A stretch of DNA of 64,000 nucleotides, taken from assembly GCA_018340375.1 (NCBI GenBank), contig JAFFJZ010000004.1:29672001-29736000 (forward strand), in the 5' to 3' direction. A program made the position numbers and the translations under genes. Positions 23,560-34,518 of this stretch are shown here, in pieces. The notes below the pieces were generated by a model. It worked only from the letters and a program-made list of their open reading frames with translations, did not search any database and was not told the origin of the DNA. The DNA comes from Gonatopus flavifemur. Taxonomy: Eukaryota; Arthropoda; Insecta; Hymenoptera; Dryinidae. Numbering within the stretch: position 1 is the stretch's first letter; each line of letters starts with the position of its first letter.

Positions 23560-24880
23560 AACGATCAAACAATAGGTGAAAAGTTGATGAAGAAAAATTC
23601 CTAGAATGTAAGCTCTACGTTCTTTCAACTCAAGTCATTGCAATTAGATATAATATGGTGTGACACGCTCATCCCTACGAGCATTGCAGATGAATCTTAT
23701 GCAAGCATTCTGCGCTCGTTTTAACCTGATACCTTCCGTCTCAGTTAAGTCAGCATTAGCAAGACAACAGTAATCGAAGTATGGCATGATCAAGGTCATG
23801 ACCAGTTCACACTTCAAATTAGCCGGTCATGGGTCCCCATTCAATCTAAGTTGGTGCAACGCACGGTACACTCTATTACATGTATAAGCGACATGGTAAC
23901 TCCCGCTCAAAGTAGGAGACAAAGTGATACCTACTGATTTGACCGAACTGATAAACGGTATGGCCGAACTACCAACATAAATCTTGGGCAGGGTGGCCAG
24001 ATGTAGGGAATTCAAGTATCCTGCATTGAGTCTGGCTCAGGTTGAGTTTCAGCCTATGCCCGATTGACCCTGGCAATACCCTCAGTAATCGAGGTAGGGA
24101 GAATATGATCTGCAAATCATCCGCATATTTACATTTTCTGCAATATATAATACAATCATTGATATCCTGCAGGTATAATGAAAACAACAAAGGCTCAAGT
24201 ACAGAACCTTGAGAAACACCAGAATTAATGGGAGTCTAATCAGAAAATTCCGTAGATGTTTTAACAGTCTGAGATCTCTCTATCAAATAGCTCCTAAACC
24301 ATTCAAGTGTACTTGGAATGGAATGATCCACAGTATTAAAAGCCTTTGAAAAGTCAAAACACACAAGAAAAGTAACCTTACGTTGATCCATGGCAGATCG
24401 TATATCATCAGTAGTATCAATTGAAGCAGTCTGTGTAGAATTATTTATAACATAACCGCATTGGAGAGGATCTGCAAGATCATTAGCACCAGAAACTATA
24501 TTAAATAGTGGTGTACAACTTTTTCTAACACTTTGGAGCACTCGTTTAGTAGAAAAATTGGACGGTATTCGTTGACATTTTGTGGATCCTTAACCTTGGA
24601 TATAGGTGTTATATGTACAGGAAAACTTCCAAGCTCCCGGAAACACAGATGTGGAAAAGGATTTGTTGAAAATAACTAGAAGATAAATAGCAATAACTGG
24701 ATAGCACATCGAGAGGGACTTGTACGGTAGGCCATCAGGGCCATGTATAGTAGATTGAGAATATTTAATAAAAGGCAACAGTTCTTGTAGAGTAAGATGA
24801 AGGAGAAAAAGTAGAGAGTTATCAAAATTCCATTGTGTGTTCAAGAAATTGGGTGTGATAGTGAGGGTCACACTGCAAAT
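23560..24880 (-). mobile_element. Decayed non-LTR (LINE) retrotransposon, reverse transcriptase remnant
   Basis: Reading the minus strand from 24871, fragments of a LINE reverse transcriptase appear in order: GPDGLPYKSL, then a TPISKVKDP / EYRPI stretch near 24590-24545, STQTAS, FDFSKAFNTVDH (the catalytic Asp block), KYADDLQI (the YADD active site, near 24130), and near 23800-23650 a thumb-like LIMPYFDYCCLA / LKRAQNACIRFI segment. These parts lie in different frames and are broken by stops and shifts, so the copy is dead. No endonuclease or ORF1 is visible upstream, so it is 5'-truncated. It resembles CR1/Jockey-type elements; the clade is uncertain. A hAT-like MITE (23363-23495) has landed at its 3' side. 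Confidence 0.85.
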
Positions 24881-25344
24881 CGACGTAAAATAGGATACTT
24901 ATTCTTGAGCAGAGAATTTTACAATAGAATTTGTAGTGTTAGAGTTTCTTGGAACCAGTAAGTAGGTCCTAGCGAATCTGATTATACCGAAATTTTCAGT
25001 ATTCTGTGAGTACCATTTTCGTATGGGATATGATCAGTATAAATCTAGTGGTGATTCAATGAAATTCCAAATCGTCATGAAAAGGGAACTGAAAACATAC
25101 CGTATGCTTGTGGAATTTGTATACTTGAAGTATATTGCAATATTTTCAATCATTTGGTACTGATTCAGGGCAAATTATTACCGAAAACGTATCAAATTTC
25201 AGTATATTTTTGGTATGAATCGAGTCTAATTTCGGTAACAGTATTATTTGAGTATAATTGAGGTATGGAAAATTCACAAAAATACCGGATAATTTCAGTA
25301 TGATCAAAGTATGATCGCATTTGCTAGGGGGGATAGACTTGTTT
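24881..25344. other. AT-rich sequence 5' of the LINE remnant
   Basis: Recurrent words such as ACCGAAATTTTCAGTAT and GGTATG.AT occur in both orientations, suggesting an old inverted-repeat element. No coding sequence recognised. Confidence 0.35.
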
Positions 25345-25505
25345 GGGAACAGAAATTATTAGAAATAGAGATATTTGAGAGTACAGATATTTAAGAATAG
25401 AGATGTTTAAGAGTGGAGATATTTAGAATTAGGGATATTTGAGAATGAAGATATTTAGACATTGACTTGACTGAGATTAGAGAAATGAAGAATAGAGTTG
25501 TTTAT
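25345..25505. repeat. Degenerate 20-bp repeat array, right (inverse of 21858-22030)
   Basis: Units such as GAATAGAGATGTTTAAGAGT and GAGATATTTAGAATTAGGG are the complement of the left array. The two arrays bracket 3.3 kb that includes the LINE remnant. Confidence 0.6.
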
Positions 25506-26067
25506 CTCCCAAAGCAGCCAACTATCGATGATTGAAAGAAAAAAAAACTTGAACGCATTTGGCTGCTATAGTTTAGTTTGTTCGCATTTTTTTTCTGTCG
25601 AATGAAGTAAAACGTGAACCTTTGTTTGGGGTTTTTACCTGAGTGTGAAAGCTTTGAAGAATATATTTAATTAATATATAATTCCATATAGTTTATACAT
25701 AACTCTATATGAATTATATATGATTTTCAGAATTTTCCCATTTAGAGATCACAACTGAGGGGGTGCCCATCATAATTGAGTGGGTGCCCTGACATCTTTG
25801 GAGCACCTTTGGGTAAGAAGCATTAGGTCTTCAAGTTAATTTTCGGCCCATACATTCAATCAAAAACCGTATTGTTTCTTGAAACAGTTTAAGTTTAAAA
25901 TTTCCCCCGCCATATTATTGTTTTGGAGCGCCATCACTCAGCTTTATATTCACATTATAATGAAATTATGCTGTTGGCGGGGTGCTGATGTAACTTCAAA
26001 AATAGTGCTGTAAGCAATGTAATTCAAAAAACAACATTTGAGGCATTGCCTCCTTTTTGCATTCCAA
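25506..26067. other. Intergenic AT-rich sequence
   Basis: No gene or clear repeat boundary recognised. Confidence 0.4.
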
Positions 26068-26169
26068 TTAAGGGAACGCTAGCAACGATATCGCACCTCT
26101 CTTTCTATTGTATAGGCGTGTTCTTTTCTAATCAATGCGCTCGAATGGTAACCGCTAGGAATCCCTCAA
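26068..26169. mobile_element. MITE-1, copy d
   Basis: TTAA at 26068-26071 with end TTAAGGGAACGCTAGC; right end CGCTAGGAATCCCTCAA, where TCAA stands for TTAA. The interior keeps CTCTCTTTCTATTGTATAGG and GCGTGTTCTTTTCTAA. Confidence 0.75.
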
Positions 26170-26479
26170 ATAGATACCAGCGTACTATCCAGGTAAACAT
26201 TTTTCCGGCAAGGTTTCTCCAAACTGAACTTATAAAACAGTCTCAAATTATCCGATAAATTTTGATTCTTTATCAATTGTTGTACAGAGCCCGAATTTCA
26301 AATTACGGAAAAAATTCTCTTCTACCAACTGGGAAAAAAATTTTTGTTTTTGTTATTTGAAATTCAGGCTCTGTACAGCAATTGATAATAAATCCAAGTT
26401 TATTTCCTGAGAATGTCAGACTGTTTTATAAATTCAGTTTGGAGAAGTCATGCAGACAAAATGTTTAATTCCATGGTAC

Positions 26480-26775
26480 ACAGTAAAAAAAATTCCGTCA
26501 TTGTGTAAAAAAGAAGTACGTGTCAAAATTGAAGTGTTGAATATTTAACTACGTGTTAAAATTCAAGTGTTGAATATTTAACACTTTTGTGTGTTCATTT
26601 AACACACTGATCAAATGCTGTTCGATCGATTCATTTTCAACACATTAAAATGTTATTCGAGTTCAAATTAACACTTAAGTGTCACTCTGGAATCAACACA
26701 CATTGAGTGTGAAGAAAAATGGTTAACATTCGCTTGCGTGTTGAATTTGACGAAAAATTTTTCACTCTATACGCT
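26480..26775. repeat. Hairpin element rich in TTAACAC words
   Basis: Starts near ACACAGTAAAAAAAATTCCG and ends near TTTTTCACTC; GTGTTGAATATTTAACAC words recur in both orientations. Probably a diverged CACTG-type element. Confidence 0.5.
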
Positions 26776-27537
26776 GGTACCCCTTTGAAAAAAATGTCTA
26801 TGAGCTCAAATAAATAGTTTGCTCAGCTTTAGGTGAAAATGCCGCATCTTACAGCACGTGCAGAAAGTGATTCTAATAGTTCCCCAGACAGCACCGTAAG
26901 TTCTCGAAACGTTTTAAAAGTATCCGTTGTTTCGCGATCTATGATTGTAACAATTACGTTTCCGAAACATTTTCAAAACCTGCACTGTGAAAATATGTAT
27001 TTGATTCATGGAAATTCCCCATTTCGTCTGTAACCTACGCTAACCTACTAATCATTAATTTCCAAAGGTTGGCACATGACTGATTCATCAAACAACAGTA
27101 AATTTACATTTTTATTCACATACCCTAGTAAAAAGTAAACATATATGACCCATACAAAATTCATACATAATACATACAGGGTGTCTCATTTTAATCTTTA
27201 AATGCAAATATCTCAAAAACATGCGTCTTAAACCAAAAGTACTTCATACCAAAGTTGTTATACAAAGAGGGGGCCACAAAACTACGATATCAGTTTCATC
27301 ATAAATGGCGTTATGATCGATTAAAATGGGGTCAACATCACTTTTTCAACCGGGAACCCCCACTTTTTATTGCATATCTTGATTCTACGCAAAAAACTGA
27401 GTAACTTTTGCTTGAAACGTTTTTCTAAGTTTTTGAAGATGGCGCCACAATCGATGAAAAATAAAGTCTATGAAACAATATGCGGATATCTTGTGGAATG
27501 CATCCAAGAGCCGAAATATCTCATTCGAATGTTGTTG

Positions 27538-27757
27538 TTAAGGCGATTCACCACAAGCCAAGTTACTAGATCTCTCCCCCCAGTTTTCTCAGTAGTCAAT
27601 GAATATAATCAATTTTAATGAGCAGGTGCATCTTCTTAGGCCATTGAAAAAAATGCAGCTACTCATTATTTTGCATTTTATGCGTTCGTTTCTGAGAAAA
27701 CTGGGGGGAGAAATTCGGAATCTAGTAACTTTTGCAGGGAGTAATGAATCCCCTTAA
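27538..27757. mobile_element. MITE-2, copy b
   Basis: TTAA-bounded (27538-27541, 27754-27757), inverse orientation to copy a. Ends TTAAGGCGATTCACCAC and GAATCCCCTTAA. Arms TCTCCCCCCAGTTTTCTCAG. Confidence 0.85.
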
Positions 27758-27977
27758 GGGCATTCATCAGAGGTAAAGTTACTAGATTTCTCCCCCCAGT
27801 TTTCTCAACGATTAATGAATATAATCGATTTTAATGAGCAGGTGCATCTTCTTAGCATATCAAAGAAAGTGCAGCTACTCTTTATTTTTCATTTTATTTG
27901 TTCGTTTCTGAGAAAACTGGGGGGGGGGGCGATTTTGGAATCTAGTAACTTTTTGGGAAGGTGGTGAATGCCGTTAA
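27754..27977. mobile_element. MITE-2, copy c, tandem with copy b through one shared TTAA
   Basis: TTAA at 27754-27757 is shared with copy b; the right TTAA is at 27974-27977. Same arms as copy b, but with an expanded G run near 27921 and about 15-20% visible differences, so it is not a recent duplicate of b. Confidence 0.82.
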
Positions 27978-28229
27978 GAGAAGGGACGACACAATGGCGA
28001 TATCAGTTCCATAGTAGATGGCGCTGTGGTCGGTAAAAATGAGGTCAACTTCAATTTTTCAAATGGAAACTCCTACTTTTTATTGCATATCATGATTCTG
28101 CGGGAAAGAATGAGGAAGTTTTGTTTGAAACATTTTTCTTAAATTCTTGAAGATGGAAACGGTGGGAAATGAGGTTGATGAGAGAGTTCTACTGCATTTT
28201 TTCGCGTAGAATCATGATATGCGATAAAA

Positions 28230-28530
28230 AGTAGGAGTTTCTGTGTATAATCCATATATGGTCCATATATGAAAACATGTGGAATCGTATATGATCCATA
28301 TATAATGCATATATAATCCATGTATGGAGAATATCCCATATATACAGAATTTTTTTCATATGTGAAAAAATCTTGCATTCATGGGTCATATATGGATTAC
28401 ATATGAATTATATATGGGTCATATATGGGTCATACATGGATTCAATATGGATTATGCAGGGATTATATATGGCCATGTATGACCATATATGAATTTTATA
28501 TGGATCACATATGATTTTTATGTTCTTATA
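28230..28530. repeat. CATATATGG-rich degenerate satellite-like stretch
   Basis: Many variants of ATATATGGATCATATATGG in both orientations. Open frames on the minus strand here are repeat by-products. Confidence 0.7.
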
Positions 28531-28971
28531 TGATTCATTTTTACTAGAGTAATTGAGCAAATCTCACTGGAAAACATAAAAAACCATTGAAATACACGTA
28601 ATGTAGAGAGTAAATTAAAGATATTAGAATGCGTTTTAGAGTCGCACTATTTTCCAATAAATCCAGCACTTCGTAAGCTTATATGTGTAATTTATTACAC
28701 GCAAGATTGTTTTACTCGAATATATTTGATTTAGGATCTGTTTGAAATAAAAATTCTGTAAAAGTGCGATCAATTTAATGATTTGAAAAAACCAGTCCAA
28801 CATGTGCTAATAACGTTTTGTAAAAACGTAAATAAAACAAATTCTGACATTTTCCTGCTTTAAAAACATACATGCGACCTTTTTAAAATCTCACGAAATG
28901 GTTCTGAAACATTGCGTTTGTAACGAAGTACGTTTTGTGAATGTTGACAAAATGTCCCAGTGCTGTATGGG

Positions 28972-29531
28972 GCTGGAAAGGCAATTTTGGCCTCCAGGAC
29001 GGAGAATGTTTTGGACAGCCAAAGAAAATTCAAGTTGAAGAATCGGAACAGTTTTTGGCTAAAAATCTCTGTCAGATTCTCAATCAGAACTCGCGAATGT
29101 CCTTGAGGCTACCCAGTAAGTTATTTTAGAATTTCTACACCAGGTGTGTATAATTCAAAAACGAGGTCGCGGAGTTTCGCCAAGGCTGAAGTGTTGAGTG
29201 TTCAGGTCCGGTGTTATGACATCATTTGAGTCTCTCTCAAAGTAAGAAGCGGGGGAAGGAAAGTCTCTGAGAGGCTTTTGCATCAATGCAGTCTGCTCAA
29301 ATGAGGCCCCCGGTAAACGAGGTTCGGGGCAGTGATGCCAGATTCAACGAAATTACCCCCTCCAACACGCTCCACACAATCAAATTTCTTTTGTCAGCGG
29401 TTTCATTATGTGTGTGAGATTTCTATATAAATGGGTGTGATGGAGGAGGTAATCTCGTTGCATCTGGTATCAGAGGTCCGGGGCAGCGTTGTCAGAAGAA
29501 GTGATCAAATTTTGATGACTGGTTGGTTCCC
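28972..29531. other. Intergenic sequence
   Basis: A GATTCAACGAAATTACCCCC / GGAGGTAATCTCGTTGCATC inverted pair at about 29340-29470 suggests a small hairpin element. No gene seen. Confidence 0.4.
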
Positions 29532-29785
29532 TTATGGGGATACCAGCGGCCCCTGATGATGCAACCCGAGCCAAATCTTTTCTGACAAATTATTTGAAAA
29601 TAAAGCAGTAGAAGGAAAATATCGCTCTGTACAGACCACCGTTATTGATTGAAAAAAGTCTGTAAAGAGCGATATTTTGGATTCATTCTTTTGTTTTCGA
29701 ATAATTTGTCAGAATAATTTTGGTTGTGTCCTTTTCTAACCAATGGATCTGGTTGCATCTGCAGGGGTCGCTGTTATCACCGTAT
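29532..29785. mobile_element. Diverged MITE-1 relative with inner hairpin
   Basis: Ends TTATGGGGATACCAGCG and, inverted, TATACGGTGATAACAGCG resemble MITE-1, and GTGTCCTTTTCTAACCAATG is conserved. Between them a hairpin TCTGACAAATTATTTGA.. / ..CGAATAATTTGTCAGA is inserted (about 29578-29713). Confidence 0.6.
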
Positions 29786-30038
29786 AGACATCCAATTGTA
29801 TTCTCAGGTCTCGAAGACATGACCAATGATTGAATAACTTGGTGACTTTTTCTGGCAACTCTAACTTGGAGCTCCCTAAATCCTCTTTGATCCAGATCAG
29901 AGTTTCACTCGTATTTAGCTCGACGAAGAAGGAGAAACGTCTCGACAAAACTATGTTTCCGTTGACAAAATTTTAAGGGTTCCCAGCGTATCGACTGGGG
30001 AAACATTTTCTGACTGAGAATTCTTCTCATGAACTCTG

Positions 30039-30291
30039 CACTGTAAAAAAGTTTTATGGGAAATTTTACATACATGTATGTGAAGTAATTAACACATACA
30101 TGGATAGGAAATTTCCCGTCAATTTTGGGGAAAATCTTATAAATTTACAGTAAAAATCCCATAAAAATAGCAATTTTAATATATTTTCATGTAAAAATTC
30201 CTATAACTGTACGGGAATTCGCTTTTTCTACACAAGTATAGGGAATTTCTCTTACACAGGTATGGGAAAATCCCGAATATTTTTTACAGTG
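30039..30291. mobile_element. CACTG-family MITE, TG flanks
   Basis: Ends CACTGTAAAAAAGTTT and TTTTTTACAGTG; arms GGGAAATTT..ACATACATGTA. TG on both sides. Related to 35162-35414 and 50569-50818. Confidence 0.72.
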
Positions 30292-31043
30292 TGAGACTAA
30301 ATTCATGAAAAAGTTTGAAATTACCAGGAAATTATCTTCAGTACTCTCTCTATCTATTGTGGTACACAACCCGAATTCCGCATTTTAAAAAGAAAATGTT
30401 TTCATCGTTTGATAAAGAATTTATTTTATGGAAATCTGAAATTCAGGCTCTTTATCACAACAGATGAAGTGCAAAAACTTATTTCCTGAAAATTTAGACT
30501 TTCTCATGAACTCTTACCAAGAAAATGTTTACTCGGTTGGTACGCTGGTAACTCTTTGAGGAGAAGAACTGTGTGCACAAGATATCCTGGTAACAAAACC
30601 GTATGAGGTTCCAAATGAAACCCTGGTAAAACCAGGATAGATGTATCTGGGTGTATCCGGACGTGAATACGGGTTTTGCGGTGATTCTGTCTCTGGTTCT
30701 ATTCGGATTTTGGAACTGGATATTTTCCGGAATCCCGCATGAAATTCGGACAGAATTCATTCGGCTCCTTGTTTGAGTTTCATTGGGGTTCTGAGCAATA
30801 TTCAGTTTTAAAACTCGGATGGGATCCAGACAGAATCGAATAAAGAATCACCGTAAAACCCGTATTTCCGCTCGGATACAGTTTCATCCGGCTCCTCATT
30901 CGGGTTTCATTCGGCTTTGGTACCAGTGGGTTTCCAGAAAGCAATTTAAGCTTGCTGCAAGGTTGATGCAAACTTTTCAATGACAAGCGTGGAACTAGAT
31001 ACACGGTTGCCGCTAACAATGATGTAGCCCGTACAGCACATAA
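30292..31043. other. Intergenic, two inverted-repeat remnants
   Basis: CACAACCCGAATTCCGCAT.. / ..GAAATTCAGGCTCTTTATCA at 30365-30460 pair, and resemble 26285-26385. TCCGGACGTGAATACGGG and CCCGTATTTCCGCTCGG (30660-30890) are an inverted pair. No gene seen. Confidence 0.4.
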
Positions 31044-31220
31044 CCCAGACAGCACAGAAAGTTTTCTGAACGTTTTGAAAACATGCACTTGATTCTGCAT
31101 CTTTTGGTGTCCGTAGACTGTGGAAAGTAGGCTGTGGAAACGTTTAGAGTACCTGCAATTCGGATGCCCCTGAATACTTTTTCAACGCATTCTTTTCATC
31201 TACTACGTGCCGTTCTCATA
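31044..31220. repeat. ACAGCAC-family element, partial
   Basis: Starts CCCAGACAGCACAGAAAGTT; shares AACATGCACTTG.TTCT and GGATGCCCCTGAATAC with the copy at 46652. Confidence 0.55.
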
Positions 31221-31994
31221 ATGTTTTCCCACCGTACTTCTATCCACGTCCACCATTTATCCACGTGGAATCCACGGAGATGCGACGTGAAAATCGGTGG
31301 ATGTGCTGTTAGGGTCATATCGAGATTTCATAATGAATTGTCCGGGTATTCAATACGTTTTGATTCCGAATACATTGAATTCATTATTGGTTGCATAACG
31401 GGAACTATTCAAGGAATCTTTGAGAAGGCTTCAAAAATTCAAATTGATCTTTTATGCTGGTTGGGGTTAAAGTTTGAATCGTTTATAGAAACGAAAAGAG
31501 AATTCAAACTCACTAAATCTGAGAAATCATTGGTGTTTGTCATCTCGAATGAACTCACTGGAACTGGAAAAATCGTTTCCCAGACAGCACCTTAAATTCT
31601 CAAAATGTTTTAGAAATGTGTCCATTATTTGACGATCTATGAATGCAACAACCACGTTTGCCAAACATTTCTAAAACCTAAACTGTGAAAATATGTATTT
31701 GATTCATGACAATGCCCATTTCGTCGGTAACCTACGCTAACCTACTAATCATTCATTTTTCAAGTTTGATACATGACTGATCCAACAAACAATTGTAAAA
31801 CCACATTGTTATTCACATAATTAAGCGAATCTCATTGGAAGACATAAAAAACCATTAAAATACACGTAATGTAGAGAGTAAATTGAAGATATTAGAATGC
31901 GTTTTAGAGTCGAACTATTTTCCACTGAATCTAGCACTTCATAAGCTCATACATGTCATTTATCACCCTCAAGATTGTTTTATTTCACACTGCT

Positions 31995-32203
31995 GAAGTT
32001 TGAATCGTTTATTGAAACGAATCAGTAATCAAATAACGAAATACTCAGCTGTTAAAGACCCAAAGTTTTGCGAAACATTCTTTGATCTATGTTTTCAGTC
32101 TCAGAAAATTACAAAGAATTCATTCAAGAAGATAAATAACGATGATTCATTAAATTTTGTGAGTTTCAATTTTCGTTTCGTTTCTATAAACGTTTCAAAC
32201 TTC
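31995..32203. repeat. GAAGTTTGAATCGTTTAT hairpin, copy 1
   Basis: Ends GAAGTTTGAATCGTTTAT and ATAAACGTTTCAAACTTC. Inverse copy at 32538-32755, same-strand copy at 55245-55440, and a partial one near 31470. Confidence 0.7.
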
Positions 32204-32228
32204 AAGAACATTTTATTTCAATGTATTT

Positions 32229-32477
32229 CTCTCTAATTTCCTTGGAATGAAAATACTGCAAGTCCAACGAGAGTGAGATTCTACTCTTATAGAGTGAGGA
32301 TTTCACTCTCACAAGAAGGTGAAATTTCACTCTTCAAACCGAGAAAAACCTCCACTCTGTCGGAGTGAGAACTCACTCTTATGGAGTCACTCTTTAGGAG
32401 TAGAATCTCACTTTTCTTGGACTTGCAGTATTTTCACTCTTTAAGAGCGAATTTCTCATTCCAAGGAATTTAGAGAG
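32229..32477. repeat. Hairpin with GAGTGAGA words
   Basis: Ends CTCTCTAATTTCCTTGG and CCAAGGAATTTAGAGAG; inner arms AAATACTGCAAGTCCAA and its inverse. Repeated ACTCTC / GAGTGA words inside. Lies between the two inverse GAAGTTTGAATCG copies. Confidence 0.7.
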
Positions 32478-32537
32478 TTGATTTAGAATCTTTTTGGAAT
32501 AAAAATTCTTCAGGAATGTAATGAATTCAATGTTGTA

Positions 32538-32755
32538 GAAGTTTGAATCGTTTATAAGAACGAAATGAAAATTCAAACTCACAAAATATGATAATTCATC
32601 GACATTTATGTTCTCAAATTGCCTTCTTGAAATTGAAAACATCTTTGAAAGAATGTGTTGGAAGATTTTGAGTCTTCAACTGATGTTGGATCTGAGTATT
32701 TCGTTATTCGATTATTAATACGTTCCAATAAACCATCCAAAGTTCAGCAACATTC
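32538..32755. repeat. GAAGTTTGAATCGTTTAT hairpin, inverse copy
   Basis: Reads as the complement of 31995-32203: GAAGTTTGAATCGTTTATAA at the left, CTGAGTATTTCGTTATTCGA near the right. Its right terminus is eroded. Confidence 0.65.
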
Positions 32756-33384
32756 TAGTTGAAATGTTCCCAGAAGATTGCATCAATATTACATATACAA
32801 TATTTCATGGTAAATATTCTGACGATCTTCTCTTTGAAATATCACATATATTACATCTTGAAATGTTCTGACAATGTTATGATTAAAATATTTTGTGAAT
32901 AAAACAATCCTGAAATTTTTCAAAGTCTGGGTTTTGGACAGTTGGAAAGTTGAAGTAATATTATTTTGTTATTCATGCGAATCAATTCAAACTTGATCAG
33001 AAGTGTGAATATTTGTCCATTACAAAGATGTTTTCCTCAGATGGAATTCTTCTTTCAAAGAAAAATGAATAAGGTTTGTGAGAGAGGATTTTTTCGATTT
33101 CAAACGCTCACTGAGAAGAAACATTTGTTATTGTGGATGAAAAATTTTGTTCAACAAATTTTCTTTGTCAATACAAATGCTTATCTTACAGTGGAAAAAA
33201 AATTGTTTGCCTGGAAACAAATCCCATCTTTTACCGATAATCAAATTAGTTTATTCCACTGAAAAATTTGCTTTATTACGCTGAAAAACACATGATTGAT
33301 GAAGGAAATACCCACGCAGCCCAACTATTCAAAAAGGTCTCCTTAATGGATTTTTAGAATCGTTCATCGTATGGAGACAAACTG

Positions 33385-33810
33385 GCACTTGGTGAAATTT
33401 GCAAGCGGGCTTTTCAAAAAAAGTGTCTTTCAAATGGTATTCATTCAGCATTTCAGAAGATTGTGAATCGATTGGTCTATATCTCACCAAAACAAATTTT
33501 CGAAAGTTTTCCATCAATTTACTCCAGCACTTGGTAAATTTTGGAGGTGCACTTTTCAAAAAACGTTCCCCTCAAGTGCCATTCATTTTTCATTTCAGAA
33601 GATTCTGAATCGATTTGTCTTTATCCCACGGCAACAAATTCTCCAGGTTTTCCCTTCGATTTTACTCAGCACTTTGTAAGATTTCAAACTCGAGGTAAAA
33701 AAAAACCTCTCTCCCACGATCTAGTCATTTTTTATGTCAGAAGATTCTGAATCGATTGTTCGATATTTCACGGAAACGAATTCTTGAAACTCTCATCACG
33801 ATGATTACAA
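33385..33810. repeat. Three tandem units of about 142 bp
   Basis: GCACTTGGT.AA.TTT anchors recur at 33385, 33527 and 33669, each followed by TTTCA.AAGATT.TGAATCGAT. The units differ by perhaps a quarter. The two overlapping open frames here translate the same unit twice. Confidence 0.8.
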
Positions 33811-33849
33811 TAAATGGTACTTTGAGAGTGGTCTCGTCATTTCGGAGAT

Positions 33850-33925
33850 TCGCTGATGTGATAGAACCCTTGACTCTCACTCGCAGAACCCGGATTCAAT
33901 TCCCCACTGGGGGAACTTCCTAATA
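33850..33925 (+). repeat. tRNA-like fragment (possible SINE head)
   Basis: A-box-like CGCTGATGTGATAGAAC, then GACTCTCACTCGCAG where an anticodon arm would be, then B-box-like CCCGGATTCAATTCCCC. The acceptor stem does not pair convincingly, so it is not called a functional tRNA. Confidence 0.35.
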
Positions 33926-34080
33926 ATTGACTTCGAAGCAGGTTTTCTTCCACTCAAACTGATTCTGGCCAAGTTCGTTCAACATTTGTAGAAGTAAATT
34001 CTGAAGAAATTTTTTTTCAATCCAAAGTAATATTTTTCGAGCTTTTTAATGTATGCGATTGTTACAATTTTTTCCGTACT

Positions 34081-34180
34081 CCCATGTGGAAAAAAATGTC
34101 CAAAAATGTATACAATTGTAAACAAATTGTATACAAACCGTATACAATTGTATACATTTTTTGACATTTTTTTCACATGG
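34081..34180. repeat. CCCATGTGGAAAAA hairpin, copy 1
   Basis: Ends CCCATGTGGAAAAAAATGTC and GACATTTTTTTCACATGG, with TATACAATTGTA arms. Second copy at 48614-48692. Confidence 0.7.
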
Positions 34181-34518
34181 TCAATGATTTTAGCAATGTT
34201 CCAGAATATCTCCAGAATGTTAGAAAGATGGTGACATATGACATGCTGCAGGAATTCGGACAACTTCTTGAAACATTTTCCAGAATATCACACATTCCAA
34301 ATGTAATATTCTGACAATATTGCTGGGACATCCGGTGCTATGTGGGTCAACACGTGCTCATAACGTTCCGTGAAAATGTAAATAAAACAAACCCGGACAT
34401 TTTCATGTTTCAAAAACGTACATGCGACGTGTTCACAACTTCACAGAACGTTTCTGAAACATCTGGTTTGTCACAAAGTACGTTTTGTGAATGTTCACAA
34501 AACACATTTCTGGGAATA

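Larger units (their letters stand above)
27123..28549. mobile_element. TA-flanked CTAGTAAAAA element carrying two MITE-2 copies
   Basis: Ends CCCTAGTAAAAAG and TTTTTACTAGAG, with TA at 27121-22 and 28550-51. The related copy at about 31808 reads straight through the site (CACATAATTAAGCG), showing the pre-insertion state. Inside are a duplicated stretch (about 27285-27450 and 27990-28160, sharing TTTTTATTGCATATC), the MITE-2 pair, and ATATGG repeats at about 28230-28530. Confidence 0.75.
26883..28971. mobile_element. ACAGCAC-family element, copy 1, split by a 1.4-kb insertion
   Basis: Left end CCCAGACAGCACC, right end GTGCTGTATGGGG. The two halves, 26883-27122 and 28550-28971, align in order with 31579-31985 and 34335-34518. 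Shared blocks include CTACGCTAACCTACTAATCA and TACACGTAATGTAGAGAGTA. No coding capacity. Confidence 0.7.
31579..34518. mobile_element. ACAGCAC-family element, copy 2, split by later insertions
   Basis: The left part 31579-31985 aligns with copy 1 without the CTAGTAAAAA element; its last part, 34335-34518 (AACGT.TGTGAATGTTCAC words), aligns with 28795-28960. About 2.3 kb of other repeats separates the halves. Confidence 0.6.

Noticed and set aside
28230..28530. Possible CRISPR-like or satellite array of ATATGG units
   Set aside because: Units are degenerate with no spacers of constant length, and the context is eukaryotic.
31134..31595. 153-codon open frame, plus strand
   Set aside because: It runs across parts of two dispersed repeats (ACAGCAC family and the GAAGTTTGAATCG family), so the open frame is a by-product.
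33399..33750. Two similar open frames that might be a repeat protein
   Set aside because: They are the same 142-bp DNA tandem unit read twice, with no start context or conservation evident.
33850..33925. A functional tRNA gene
   Set aside because: The A- and B-box-like words are there, but acceptor and T stems do not pair, so it was listed only as a tRNA-like fragment.
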